64,000 nucleotides of DNA from Mariniflexile sp. TRM1-10 (GTDB lineage Bacteria; Bacteroidota; Bacteroidia; Flavobacteriales; Flavobacteriaceae). The position numbers were made by a program, and so were the translations under genes. The notes under the pieces were generated by a model. The model saw nothing but the letters and a program-made list of their open reading frames with translations, was not told the DNA's origin and did no database searches. The stretch spans positions 3,828,001-3,892,000 of the forward strand of contig NZ_CP022985.1 of NCBI RefSeq assembly GCF_003425985.1, read 5' to 3'. This document shows positions 41,703 to 50,817 of this stretch, in pieces (positions within the stretch are counted from its first letter, which is position 1; every line of letters starts with the position of its first letter).

Positions 41703-41747
41703 AAAATAAATATGGCAGGATGAGATCTCCTGCCTACGCAGGAATAA

Positions 41748-42845
41748 ATGAGTAGATACAGCAGACATATCATCCTTTCAGAAATCGGGCAAATTGGTCA
41801 AGACAAGCTCACGAACGCCAAAGTGTTGGTGGTTGGAGCAGGTGGACTTGGCTGTCCGGTATTACAATATTTAGCAGCAGCAGGTATAGGGACTTTAGGT
41901 ATTATTGATTTTGATGTGGTTGAAACATCTAATTTGCAGCGTCAAATTTTGTTTGGAACCTCCTGTTTGGGACAAAACAAAGCCGCCGCAGCAAAAAAGC
42001 GTTTAGAAGATTTAAATAACGAAATTTCCATTATAGCGTATGCTGAAAAGCTAAGCTATCAAAATGCTTTGGAATTATTCAATCAATACGATTTGGTTGT
42101 CGATGGTACCGATAATTTCGAAACACGTTACCTTATAAACGATGCAAGTATCATTACAGGTAAACCGTTGGTTTTTGGAGCGATTTTCAAATTTGAAGGT
42201 CAGGTTTCAGTTTTTAATTATCAAAACGGCCCGAGTTACAGGTGCTTGTTTCCCAACCCACCAGAAAAAAACACTGTTCCCAACTGTTCAGAAATAGGGG
42301 TATTAGGGGTATTGCCGGGTATTATTGGAAGTATGCAAGCCAACGAGGTTTTAAAAATTATTTTAGAAATTGGTAACGTACTTTCAGGAAAATTACTTTG
42401 TTACAATGCATTAACAGCCCAAACTACTGTTTTGAAAATTAATAAAACGGAAGCCATCATCAATTCGGTTTTAAAAGACAAAGATATTTTTACTAAAAAA
42501 CAACTCGATTTTAATTGTGAGTTTGCATCTGATGAAGTTTCCATAAAAGATGTTTTATCAAAAGAAAACATACAGTTTATAGATGTAAGGGAAGTACATG
42601 AACGCCCTAAAATAGATGCTATTGAAATCACTTCAATTCCTTTAAGTGAATTGGAAAATTCCCTTGATAAAATCCATACCGAAAAACAAAAGGTGATTTT
42701 TTGCCAATCTGGAATACGAAGTAAAAAAGCAGTTTCCATATTGAAAGAACTACATATTAATAATTGTTTTAGCCTTAAAGAAGGGGCTTTGGAAATAAAT
42801 AATCAAATAGAACAGATACAAGGTTCAATACCTACAAGGTTTTAA
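41748..42845 (+). CDS. moeB: MoeB/ThiF adenylyltransferase with rhodanese domain
   Basis: A 365-residue fusion. Residues 1-245 are the E1-like domain that adenylates MoaD: GAGGLGCPVLQYLAAAGIG (about 30-48), LQRQILFG, TDNFETRYLIND, and the catalytic-type Cys in PNCSEIGVLG. Residues 265-360 are a rhodanese domain with the persulfide Cys in FCQSGIRSKKA. The zinc-binding CxxC pairs of E. coli MoeB are not seen (only a lone C in YRCLFP). The fusion resembles MOCS3/Uba4, delivering sulfur directly. It sits between moaD and moaE as expected. Confidence 0.9.
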   Translation: MSRYSRHIILSEIGQIGQDKLTNAKVLVVGAGGLGCPVLQYLAAAGIGTLGIIDFDVVETSNLQRQILFGTSCLGQNKAAAAKKRLEDLNNEISIIAYAEKLSYQNALELFNQYDLVVDGTDNFETRYLINDASIITGKPLVFGAIFKFEGQVSVFNYQNGPSYRCLFPNPPEKNTVPNCSEIGVLGVLPGIIGSMQANEVLKIILEIGNVLSGKLLCYNALTAQTTVLKINKTEAIINSVLKDKDIFTKKQLDFNCEFASDEVSIKDVLSKENIQFIDVREVHERPKIDAIEITSIPLSELENSLDKIHTEKQKVIFCQSGIRSKKAVSILKELHINNCFSLKEGALEINNQIEQIQGSIPTRF

Positions 42846-42935
42846 CAATATCTTATACCTACAAGGTTTTTAAAACCTTGCAGGATAGTAAAAACCTTGC
42901 AGGATAGTAAAAAAACCTTGCAGGAAAAAAATAGA
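42840..42935. repeat. Short repeats between moeB and moaE
   Basis: CCTTGCAGGATAGTAAAAA occurs twice plus a shortened third copy. The preceding CCTACAAGGTTTT is its inverted partner. It lies at a gene boundary like the arrays at 39492, 43384, 44727 and 45841. Confidence 0.6.
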
Positions 42936-42942
42936 TAAGAAA

Positions 42943-43386
42943 ATGACAGATAAAAAACCAAAAAGCGTGTTTATGCAAGGGGCTATTTCTTCAGGGTTTA
43001 TTGGAGAATCCATTGGTAAACACCAAACTAAGACAAGTATTGGAGCCCACAATATTTTTTTGGGCCAAGTACGTGCCGATGTTATTGACGGCAAAACGGT
43101 TTCGGCTATTGAATACACGGCCTATGAAGAGATGGCAAATTTAAAGTTTCATGAGATTCGCGAAGCTGCTTTTGAAAAATTTGAACTCACTTGCATGCAC
43201 ATTTATCACAGTTTGGGCATAGTGAAAGCTGGTGAAATTTGTCTGTTTGTTTTTGTGTCTTCGCCCAGACGTAAAGCGGTTTTTGAAGCTTTAGAATACA
43301 TCGTTGAAGAAATAAAAGCCAATGTGCCCGTCTTTGGAAAGGAAATTTTTGAAGACGATACGCATCAATGGAAGATAAATAATTGA
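42943..43386 (+). CDS. moaE: Molybdopterin synthase catalytic subunit
   Basis: A 147-residue enzyme that transfers sulfur from MoaD to cyclic pyranopterin monophosphate. Conserved: FLGQVRADVIDG, YTAYEEMA, HSLGIVKAGE, SSPRRKAVFEAL and the catalytic Lys in VPVFGKE (about residue 137). The length is normal. Confidence 0.92.
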   Translation: MTDKKPKSVFMQGAISSGFIGESIGKHQTKTSIGAHNIFLGQVRADVIDGKTVSAIEYTAYEEMANLKFHEIREAAFEKFELTCMHIYHSLGIVKAGEICLFVFVSSPRRKAVFEALEYIVEEIKANVPVFGKEIFEDDTHQWKINN

Positions 43387-43418
43387 TTATTTTTTATTTA
43401 TTATTGATTATTTAACTA
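43384..43418 (+). repeat. Left flank array of four-helix gene 2
   Basis: ATTGATTATTTTTTATTT and TTATTGATTATTT are two degenerate units. Their reverse complement (AATAATCAATAA) recurs three times on the other side of the gene at 43769-43811. Confidence 0.55.
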
Positions 43419-43420
43419 CT

Positions 43421-43768
43421 ATGAAAGAACAATTAAAAATAAGAACAAAAGTATTTGCCCACAACTGCGTAAAATTAACGCAGTCATTTCCTAATACCTA
43501 TCTTTCAAACCATATTAAAGGGCAATTAATTCGCTGCTCAACTTCTGTTGCGGCTAATTATAGAGCAACTTGTATTGCACAATCAAAACCTAGTTTTATT
43601 GCTAAAATCAGTATAGTAATTGAAGAAGTTGATGAATCTAATTTTTGGATGGAATTTGCTTTAGATGAAAACTTAATTTCAAAAGATAACGTGACACTTT
43701 TGTTAAAAGAAGCCAGCGAATTGACATCTATTTTCATGGCTTCAAGAAAAACAGCTAGCACCAAATAA
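43421..43768 (+). CDS. Four-helix bundle protein (S23/IVP family), copy 2
   Basis: A 115-residue protein of the same family as the one at 39604 but strongly diverged. Shared core: STSVAANYRA, then F.AKISIVIEEVDESNFW. It again interrupts the molybdopterin operon (between moaE and the moaC-moaB fusion) and is again flanked by inverted short-unit arrays, whose sequence is unrelated to that of copy 1. Two independent insertions of one element type are more likely than tandem duplication. Confidence 0.82.
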   Translation: MKEQLKIRTKVFAHNCVKLTQSFPNTYLSNHIKGQLIRCSTSVAANYRATCIAQSKPSFIAKISIVIEEVDESNFWMEFALDENLISKDNVTLLLKEASELTSIFMASRKTASTK

Positions 43769-43811
43769 TCAATAAAAATAATCAATAGTCAATAAAAAAT
43801 AATCAATAAAA
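43769..43811 (+). repeat. Right flank array of four-helix gene 2
   Basis: AATAATCAATAAAA-like units, three to four copies, are the inverted counterpart of the left flank at 43384-43418. The array ends at the start codon of the next gene. Confidence 0.55.
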
Positions 43812-44723
43812 ATGGTCGATATCACACATAAAAGCACCACACTACGTACCGCAGTAGCTCAAGCTATTGTGAAAGTGAGTAAACCCGAAACCATTACTGC
43901 TATACAAAACGACATGGTTCCGAAAGGAAATGTGTTCGCTATGAGTAAAGCTGCGGGGTTATTGGGCGTAAAACGTACCCCGGACATTTTACCCGATTGC
44001 CATCCATTACCCATTGAGTTTACAGGTGTAGAATACGAAATAAACGGATTGGAAATCACCGTTTTATTTACTGTGAAAACCATTTACAAAACAGGTGTAG
44101 AGGTGGAAGCAATGCACGGCGCTAGTGTGGTGGCATTAAATATGTACGATATGCTGAAACCTATTGATAAAGGCATTGAAATCCACCACATCAAATTATT
44201 GCATAAAAAAGGAGGAAAATCCGATTTTAAAGACCGATTTAGAAAAGATTTAACCGCAGCCGTTATTGTGTGTTCCGATACGATTTCAGCAGGACATAAA
44301 GAGGATAAAGCAGGTAAAGCCATTATTGAAAAACTTAAAGCCTGTGGTGTTCAAATAGAAGTTTATGAGATCATTCCCGACGAACTGGAAATTATTCAGA
44401 ATAAAGCAAAACAATATCAAGAAAACGGTGTCGATTTAATTATTTATACGGGTGGAACCGGACTTTCTACCCGCGATGTAACACCTGAAGCTTTGGAACC
44501 GCTTTTAGATAGACGCATTCCAGGAATTGAAGAGGCGATTCGTAATTACGGACAAGATAGAACGCCTTATGCGATGCTTTCAAGAAGTGTTGCAGGTACT
44601 ATTAAGAACACCTTGGTGCTAGCACTACCGGGATCAACTAACGGAGCAAGTGAATCTATGGATGCTATATTTCCATCGGTATTGCATACTTTCGGGATAT
44701 TGAGAGGGGCGGGACATGATTAG
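43812..44723 (+). CDS. moaCB: MoaC-MoaB/MogA bifunctional fusion
   Basis: A 303-residue fusion. Residues 1-148 are MoaC (cyclic pyranopterin monophosphate synthase: [36 protein letters not shown]), and 150-303 are a MogA/MoaB-type molybdopterin adenylyltransferase ([47 protein letters not shown]). Thus an early step with MoaA and the adenylation step before MoeA are on one chain. The catalytic Lys in the MoaC part is likely in [10 protein letters not shown]. Confidence 0.9.
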   Translation: MVDITHKSTTLRTAVAQAIVKVSKPETITAIQNDMVPKGNVFAMSKAAGLLGVKRTPDILPDCHPLPIEFTGVEYEINGLEITVLFTVKTIYKTGVEVEAMHGASVVALNMYDMLKPIDKGIEIHHIKLLHKKGGKSDFKDRFRKDLTAAVIVCSDTISAGHKEDKAGKAIIEKLKACGVQIEVYEIIPDELEIIQNKAKQYQENGVDLIIYTGGTGLSTRDVTPEALEPLLDRRIPGIEEAIRNYGQDRTPYAMLSRSVAGTIKNTLVLALPGSTNGASESMDAIFPSVLHTFGILRGAGHD

Positions 44724-44726
44724 TTT

Positions 44727-44822
44727 TAAAGTTACAAAGTTTCAAAGTTTCAAAGTTTCAGAGTTGCAAAGAATCTAAAAGGTCTAAAAATCTAAGAAGT
44801 CTAAAAATCTAATGATCTAAAT
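44727..44822 (+). repeat. Short-unit repeat array before moaA
   Basis: AGTTTCAAAGTTTCAAAGTT units followed by GTCTAAAAATCTAA units. They are of the same style as the arrays around the two four-helix genes, but no ORF lies between them. It may be a remnant. Confidence 0.55.
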
Positions 44823-44829
44823 AAAATTA

Positions 44830-45837
44830 ATGAAAAATAAAACCCCCATATTACAAGATTTACACGGTAGAGACCATGGGTATTTGCGTATTTCGTTAAT
44901 AGAACGCTGTAATTTACGCTGCTCATATTGCATGCCCGAAGAAGGGGTACTGTTATCTCCTAAAAGCCATTTAATGACTTATGAGGAGATATACGAAATA
45001 GCCAAAACATTTGTAAAACATGGTGTTACAAAAATTAGACTAACAGGTGGTGAGCCATTGGTGCGTAAAGATATCCCCGTTATTTTAGAAAAATTGGCGA
45101 CACTTCCTGTTGAATTATCAATCACCTCAAATGCTGTTATTATTGATAAATTTATTGATGTTTTGAAAGTGAATGGTGTGCATAAAATCAATATCAGTTT
45201 AGATTCGTTAAGCCGTGAAAAATTCAAACATATAACACGTCGCGACCAGTTTGAAGTTGTATATAAAAACATGCTATTATTGGTTGAAGAAGGTTTTAAA
45301 GTGAAAGTGAATGTGGTTTTGATGAAGGGTTTTAATGAAAATGAAATCATCGATTTTATCAACTTAACTAAAAATTTACCCATCGTAGTCCGTTTTATCG
45401 AGTTTATGCCTTTTGATGGTAACAAATGGGATATGAGCAAAATGGTTTCCTATAAAGAAGTGATGACTTATGTGAACGCTTCTTTTTCTGAAGCGCATAT
45501 ACAACGCTTGCAAGATGCGCCAAACGATACCTCTAAAAACTATAAAATTTCGGGTTATAAAGGTAGTTTTGCCGTTATCAGTTCCGTTACCAATCCGTTT
45601 TGCGATTCGTGTAACAGATTGCGTTTAACGGCAAACGGACAACTAAAGAATTGTTTGTTTTCCGCCGCAGAATCCGACTTATTAACGACACTTAGACAGG
45701 GAAATCCCATTGAGCCCGTCATTCAAAAAGCGGTACAAGCAAAGTTTAAAATCCGTGGTGGCATGGATACCTTAGAGAAACTTCAAGAACCTAAACGGCA
45801 TAACAACAACAGGAGTATGATTACTATTGGAGGGTGA
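44830..45837 (+). CDS. moaA: GTP 3',8-cyclase
   Basis: A 335-residue radical SAM enzyme for the first step of molybdopterin synthesis. N-terminal cluster cysteines C27, C31, C34 in RCNLRCSYCMPEEG, LTGGEPLVRKDI for SAM binding, a second 4Fe-4S site in FCDSCNRLRL with a further Cys in LKNCLF, and the C-terminal Gly-Gly tail (TIGG) inserted in the active site. It works together with the MoaC part encoded just upstream. It is the last gene of the operon. Confidence 0.94.
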   Translation: MKNKTPILQDLHGRDHGYLRISLIERCNLRCSYCMPEEGVLLSPKSHLMTYEEIYEIAKTFVKHGVTKIRLTGGEPLVRKDIPVILEKLATLPVELSITSNAVIIDKFIDVLKVNGVHKINISLDSLSREKFKHITRRDQFEVVYKNMLLLVEEGFKVKVNVVLMKGFNENEIIDFINLTKNLPIVVRFIEFMPFDGNKWDMSKMVSYKEVMTYVNASFSEAHIQRLQDAPNDTSKNYKISGYKGSFAVISSVTNPFCDSCNRLRLTANGQLKNCLFSAAESDLLTTLRQGNPIEPVIQKAVQAKFKIRGGMDTLEKLQEPKRHNNNRSMITIGG

Positions 45838-45840
45838 GAA

Positions 45841-45915
45841 ATGTTTATTTGTTTATTTGTTGAGTCGTTGAGTTGTTTAACCGTTTAGTTGTTTGTTGTT
45901 GAGTTGTTTAGATGA
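45841..45915 (+). repeat. Simple-sequence array after moaA
   Basis: GTTTATTTG and GTTGAGTTGTTTAG units repeat irregularly. This is the fifth short-unit array at a gene boundary of the molybdopterin operon. No hairpin terminator is obvious. Confidence 0.5.
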
Positions 45916-45955
45916 TACTATTTCACTTATTTAAAAATAAATTTAATTTAAAATA

Positions 45956-45994
45956 GGATAAATTTGTCCGATATTAAATTTAACGCTAATTTTG
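45956..45994 (+). promoter_or_regulatory. Nitric oxide reductase promoter region
   Basis: GGATAAATTTGTCC (45956-45969) is a nearly perfect palindrome enclosing a perfect -7 element TAAATTTG (45959-45966). A second -7 candidate TAATTTTG is at 45987-45994. A related half-site ATTTTTGTCC lies at about 46065-46074. The overlap suggests a repressor, perhaps NO-responsive. No TGATAWWTATCA box is found in the 383-bp gap. Confidence 0.4.
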
Positions 45995-46220
45995 CGCTTG
46001 ATTTAAAATGACAAAAAGCGATTTAAGGATGACATACGGATAAAATAAAGACATTTTTGTCCTTTTTAAATGATTAAACTGAATATATCACCGAGAATAA
46101 TAAACTAACTTTTGAAATTATGACCGAAGAAAGCACTTAAATCAAAATGATTAAACAACGATTAAAAAAAATATTAATTAAAAGCAGCAAATAACAAGTT
46201 TATCGTTTAAACAAAAATTA

Positions 46221-48455
46221 ATGACAATGAAAAAAATATGGATTACATTTATTAGTGTTGTAGTATTATCCTTTATAACACTAATCTGGATAGGAACAGA
46301 GGTATACCAAACACAACCTCCCATACCAGAAACCGTTATTGTAAAAGAAACAAAAGAGATACTTTATACCAAAGAAGATATTCAAATAGGGCAAAACGTT
46401 TGGGAATCTATTGGAGGCATGGAAGTCGGTTCTATTTGGGGGCATGGTAGTTATGTGGCTCCTGATTGGACAGCCGATTGGATTCATAAAGAAGCTACCT
46501 TCATGCTTGAAGCATGGGCTCAAAATGATTATAATACTAATTACGATACACTAGATGTAGAAAAAAAAGCAGCGTTAAAAGCACGTTTAATTAAAGACAT
46601 AAAAACCAATACGTTTAATGAGGCTGATAAGTCAATCACCATATCAGAAAGTAGATTGGCTGCCATCAAAGAAAATATTAAGCATTATTCATCTATTTTT
46701 TCTGAAGGCAAAGAAGAATACGCCATTCCCAAAGGGGCACTGGTAAATCCTGAAAAATTAGAACAGCTAAACGCCTTTTTGTTCTGGACATCTTGGGCTG
46801 CAAGCACCAACAGACCGCATAAAGATTATACCTATACTTCCAATTGGCCACACGAACCTTTAATTGATAATACCATAACAAGTGATTCATTAATCTGGTC
46901 TGGTTTATCTATTGTGTTGCTCTTATTGTTCATCGGTATTTTAACGTATTACTATTTATTAAATCACGAAAAAGGAGAGTTACTTACCAAACCAGAAAGT
47001 GATCCGTTAACAAATTTAAAATTGTTTAAATCCCAAAAGGCGATATTAAAATATTTTATAGTCATCTCGTTGCTAATAGGTTTACAAGTTGTTTTAGGTA
47101 TCATTACCGTACATTATACCGTTGAGGGACAGGCCTTTTTTGGTTTCGACTTATCTAGTTTTCTACCGTATTCAGTTACTAGAACTTGGCATACTCAATT
47201 GGCCGTTTTCTGGATTGCCGCTACGTGGTTGGCTACAGGGTTATTTCTAGCACCTATGATTTCTGGTAAAGAAATGAAATACCAACGTTTTGGCATTAAC
47301 TTCCTATTTATCGCTTTGCTTGTTATCGTATTAGGTTCTATGATGGGCGAATGGTTGGGAGTACATCAATTTTTAGATTTAACAACCAATTTTTTCTTTG
47401 GGCATCAAGGTTATGAATACATGGATTTGGGGCGTTTTTGGCAGCTGTTTTTAGGCATTGGCTTAGTACTTTGGGTAGTCATGGTTAGCAGACATATTTT
47501 ATATGGCATTCGTAAAAAAGATGAATCTAAACACTTGCTAATTATCTTATTGATATCCGTCATGGCCATTGGTATGTTCTTTTTCTCTGGCTTAATGTAT
47601 GGTGAAAACAGTAGTTTACCAGTTATTAATTACTGGAGATGGTGGTTGGTGCATTTATGGGTTGAAGGCTTCTTTGAAGTATTCGCAACCGTAGTTATTG
47701 CTTACATCTTCTCAAGATTAAAAATTATATCTGAAAAAACCGCAGGTAGGGTATCCATAGCTTCAGCTTCTATATTTTTAGCTGGGGGCATTATAGGGAC
47801 ATTACATCATTTATATTACTCAGGAACCCCTGTTCAAGCGATTGCTTTAGGAGCTACTTTTAGTGCTTTAGAAGTGGTTCCACTAACACTTATGGGTTTT
47901 GAAATCAGGGAAAATTGGAACCTATTAAAAAGTAAACAATGGATGCAAAAATATAAATGGCCTATCTTTTTCTTCATTGCCGTAGCTTTTTGGAATTTTG
48001 TAGGCGCAGGTGTTTTCGGGTTTTTAATTAACCCGCCAATTGCACTCTATTACATTCAAGGTTTAAATACCACTGCAGTGCATGCACATACTGCTTTATT
48101 TGGCGTATATGGTATGCTAGGGATGGGCTTTATTTTAATATGCTTACGCTTTTATTCTGATAGAGTTTGGCAGAATAAAAAATTGAAACGTGCCTTTTGG
48201 CTATTAAATATAGGTTTGGTTGCCATGGTGCTTTTAAGTTTGCTACCCATAGGCATTATTCAAGCTTACACTTCTATTACCAAAGGCTATTCGTTTGCTA
48301 GAGATGCAGAATTATTGTACTCTCCAACGGTACAAACCTTAAAATGGATGCGTATGATTGGTGATATTATATTTTCTGTAGGGATCTTTTATTTTTGCTG
48401 GTTTACTATTGATGAAACCATTTATAATTTTAAAAGAAAGCACGTAAATAAATAG
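46221..48455 (+). CDS. norB: Quinol-dependent nitric oxide reductase
   Basis: A 744-residue inner-membrane enzyme (qNOR or NorZ) that reduces NO to N2O with quinol electrons. The N-terminal extension of about 220 residues between the first and second membrane segments replaces the NorC subunit and lacks CxxCH. The heme-copper oxidase core has His ligands in TWHTQLAVFWIAATWLATG, HLWVEGFFEVFA (the catalytic Glu and non-heme iron His, about 477-488), GTLHHLYYSG and HAHTALFGVYG. It starts at ATG 46221 or 46227. It follows the cofactor operon and matches the globin and nitrate genes upstream. Confidence 0.93.
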   Translation: MTMKKIWITFISVVVLSFITLIWIGTEVYQTQPPIPETVIVKETKEILYTKEDIQIGQNVWESIGGMEVGSIWGHGSYVAPDWTADWIHKEATFMLEAWAQNDYNTNYDTLDVEKKAALKARLIKDIKTNTFNEADKSITISESRLAAIKENIKHYSSIFSEGKEEYAIPKGALVNPEKLEQLNAFLFWTSWAASTNRPHKDYTYTSNWPHEPLIDNTITSDSLIWSGLSIVLLLLFIGILTYYYLLNHEKGELLTKPESDPLTNLKLFKSQKAILKYFIVISLLIGLQVVLGIITVHYTVEGQAFFGFDLSSFLPYSVTRTWHTQLAVFWIAATWLATGLFLAPMISGKEMKYQRFGINFLFIALLVIVLGSMMGEWLGVHQFLDLTTNFFFGHQGYEYMDLGRFWQLFLGIGLVLWVVMVSRHILYGIRKKDESKHLLIILLISVMAIGMFFFSGLMYGENSSLPVINYWRWWLVHLWVEGFFEVFATVVIAYIFSRLKIISEKTAGRVSIASASIFLAGGIIGTLHHLYYSGTPVQAIALGATFSALEVVPLTLMGFEIRENWNLLKSKQWMQKYKWPIFFFIAVAFWNFVGAGVFGFLINPPIALYYIQGLNTTAVHAHTALFGVYGMLGMGFILICLRFYSDRVWQNKKLKRAFWLLNIGLVAMVLLSLLPIGIIQAYTSITKGYSFARDAELLYSPTVQTLKWMRMIGDIIFSVGIFYFCWFTIDETIYNFKRKHVNK

Positions 48456-48679
48456 TCAAGAAGCGTATCATTTTTATTTTAAAAAAAGCAATATAAAATA
48501 GCGTTTAGTTTGTCAGACTTGTCGAAGTCCCAATTTTAAAAAACGTTATTGGTAGTTCTTATTGTAAATCAGTAACTAGTAAGCATAAATCGTTTATTGG
48601 TTGCTGATTTTTTATTGGTCACAGAAATAGTTAAAACTATGCACTTTAGTGCATTTCCCTTTTAGGTTCTAAAAATTTT

Positions 48680-48745
48680 TACCGCAGATTCGCAAATTTT
48701 TAACATTTTAGGTAATCTGCGAATTTGCGGTAAAATTTCACCGAT
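48680..48745. repeat. Imperfect palindrome after norB
   Basis: ACCGCAGATTCGCAAATT is an inverted, slightly mismatched copy of AATCTGCGAATTTGCGGT, with about 15 bp between. It could be a terminator-like hairpin or a REP. A small REP-like GTCAGACTTGTCGAAGTC lies near 48512. The rest of the 48456-48820 gap shows nothing else. Confidence 0.5.
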
Positions 48746-48823
48746 TAATTTCGCAAACATAGGAGACTTTTAGTCTGCAAACAAAACTATGGACTTCAAG
48801 TCCAGGAGTGGTTTATTTTCAAA

Positions 48824-49003
48824 CCATTGTTGATCGATAACACTTTTACAATTCTCTGCAAGCACAGTGATAATGGATTTTTAAAAAGATTACTGATTGC
48901 GACCTAGCTTTTTGTAATAATTAATCTAAATAATTTCCCGAAGGCTCTTTATTCTATATTCTTATAACGGTCTTGATTCTTTAATCGGGCACGAATGTTT
49001 TCA
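48824..49003 (+). repeat. Q-family dispersed repeat, copy 5
   Basis: It starts CCATTGTTGATCGATAACAC, has GCAAGCACAGTG, ATGGATTTTTAAAAAG, the stretch GTAATAATTAATCTAAATAA shared with copies 1 and 2, and a tail CGGTCTTGATTCTTTAATCG shared with copy 4. Confidence 0.7.
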
Positions 49004-49120
49004 AACGATGATAATCACAAAGCCTATTGATTCATTTTTATTCACAAAACATTATTTTTTTCCAATTAATATTTCAATTAAAAGATTACATTTCTTACAT
49101 TTAAGCATTAAATAATTTAT

Positions 49121-50656
49121 ATGCTTAAAAAAGTTTTTGGAAGTGCTGTTTTTGGTGTAGAAGCCACAACCATCACCGTTGAAGTGAATACCGATACAGG
49201 TATTGGATATCATTTAGTTGGCTTGCCCGATAATGCTATTAAAGAGAGTAATTACCGTATTGCAGCGGCACTTCAAAATAATGGATACAGAATCCCAGGT
49301 AAAAAGATTATCATTAACATGTCGCCTGCCGATTTACGAAAAGAAGGTTCAGCCTACGATTTAACCTTGGCGATAGGCATTTTGGCATCCTCAAAGCAAA
49401 TTCAAGCCGAGAATTTAGACCGTTATATTATTATGGGCGAATTGTCGCTTGACGGCACTTTGCAACCCATAAAAGGCGCGTTGCCTATTGCGGTAAAAGC
49501 AAGACAAGAAGGTTTTAAAGGGTTTATTTTACCTAGTCAGAATGCCAAGGAAGCTGCCATTGTCGATAATCTAGAGGTTTACGGTATTGAAAATATTGAG
49601 CAGGTTATTAACTATTTTAATAAAGGGGAACCTTTAGAACAAACCATTGTAAATACCCGAGAAGAGTTTGAGAAAAATTTAGATTTTCCAGAACACGATT
49701 TCTCCGATGTAAGGGGACAGGAAGGTATCAAACGCTGTATGGAAATTGCGGCAGCTGGCGGACATAACATTATTTTAATTGGGCCTCCGGGTGCAGGAAA
49801 AACCATGTTGGCAAAACGCTTACCAAGTATTTTACCACCTATGACGCTTCATGAAGCGCTGGAAACCACAAAAATTCATTCGGTTGTTGGGCGTGTAAAA
49901 GACACAGGATTGATGGCTCAACGGCCGTTTCGGAGTCCGCACCACACCATATCAAATGTTGCGCTTGTTGGCGGCGGTAGCTTTCCACAACCGGGAGAGA
50001 TTTCGTTATCACATAATGGCGTGTTGTTTTTAGATGAATTGCCCGAATTTAAACGGGATGTTTTAGAAGTCTTGCGTCAGCCATTAGAAGATAGGGAAGT
50101 GACTATTTCGCGTGCGAAGTTTACAGTGACCTATCCATCGTCATTTATGTTAGTGGCAAGCATGAACCCCAGTCCCGGAGGTTATTTTAACGACCCGAAT
50201 GCACCAGTAACGTCTAGTCCTGCCGAAATGCAACGCTATTTAAGTAAAATTTCAGGACCCTTGTTGGATCGCATTGATATACATATTGAAGTAACGCCCG
50301 TACCTTTTGAAAAACTATCGGATGATAGAAAAGGAGAAACCTCGGTAGATATTAGAAAACGTGTTACCAAAGCCAGGGAGCTTCAAACCGGCCGTTTTAA
50401 AGAAAGTGATGCGGTGCATTACAATGCGCAAATGAACACCAAACAAATCAGAAAACATTGTGTGTTGGACGAAGCCTCCAAGCAGTTACTAAAAACTGCT
50501 ATGGAACGATTGAATTTATCGGCACGTGCTTATGACAGAATCCTGAAAGTTTCAAGAACCATTGCCGATTTAGAAGGTGCTGAAAGCGTAAACGGTTCGC
50601 ACATTAGTGAAGCCATTCAATACAGGAGTTTGGATAGAGAAGGCTGGTTGGGTTAA
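49121..50656 (+). CDS. ComM/YifB family Mg-chelatase-like ATPase
   Basis: A 511-residue AAA+ protein. An N-terminal Lon-protease-like domain (1-170, with [14 protein letters not shown]) is followed by the Mg-chelatase ATPase (Walker [15 protein letters not shown] about 225-238, Walker [10 protein letters not shown] about 305-313) and a C-terminal helical domain ending [10 protein letters not shown]. In naturally competent bacteria ComM is a helicase for branch migration during DNA integration. The role in Flavobacteriaceae is not established. It is a single gene between repeats. Confidence 0.9.
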   Translation: MLKKVFGSAVFGVEATTITVEVNTDTGIGYHLVGLPDNAIKESNYRIAAALQNNGYRIPGKKIIINMSPADLRKEGSAYDLTLAIGILASSKQIQAENLDRYIIMGELSLDGTLQPIKGALPIAVKARQEGFKGFILPSQNAKEAAIVDNLEVYGIENIEQVINYFNKGEPLEQTIVNTREEFEKNLDFPEHDFSDVRGQEGIKRCMEIAAAGGHNIILIGPPGAGKTMLAKRLPSILPPMTLHEALETTKIHSVVGRVKDTGLMAQRPFRSPHHTISNVALVGGGSFPQPGEISLSHNGVLFLDELPEFKRDVLEVLRQPLEDREVTISRAKFTVTYPSSFMLVASMNPSPGGYFNDPNAPVTSSPAEMQRYLSKISGPLLDRIDIHIEVTPVPFEKLSDDRKGETSVDIRKRVTKARELQTGRFKESDAVHYNAQMNTKQIRKHCVLDEASKQLLKTAMERLNLSARAYDRILKVSRTIADLEGAESVNGSHISEAIQYRSLDREGWLG

Positions 50657-50674
50657 TTCCCGCGAAGGCGGGAA
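50657..50674. repeat. Short GC-rich hairpin (REP-like)
   Basis: TTCCCGCGAAGGCGGGAA directly follows the comM stop codon and occurs widely in such genomes. It may serve as the terminator, although no T-run follows. Confidence 0.5.
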
Positions 50675-50817
50675 TCTTTAAAAACTAATCTTTGAAGCCA
50701 CGAGTGAAATGCTCGCGACAGTGGGAGTTAAATTCCTGTGAATGTATAAATTTTAAAAATAAATGAGTATATGAAATACGTTTTCATAACAAAATCAAAA
50801 CCTAATCTATTTACCAT

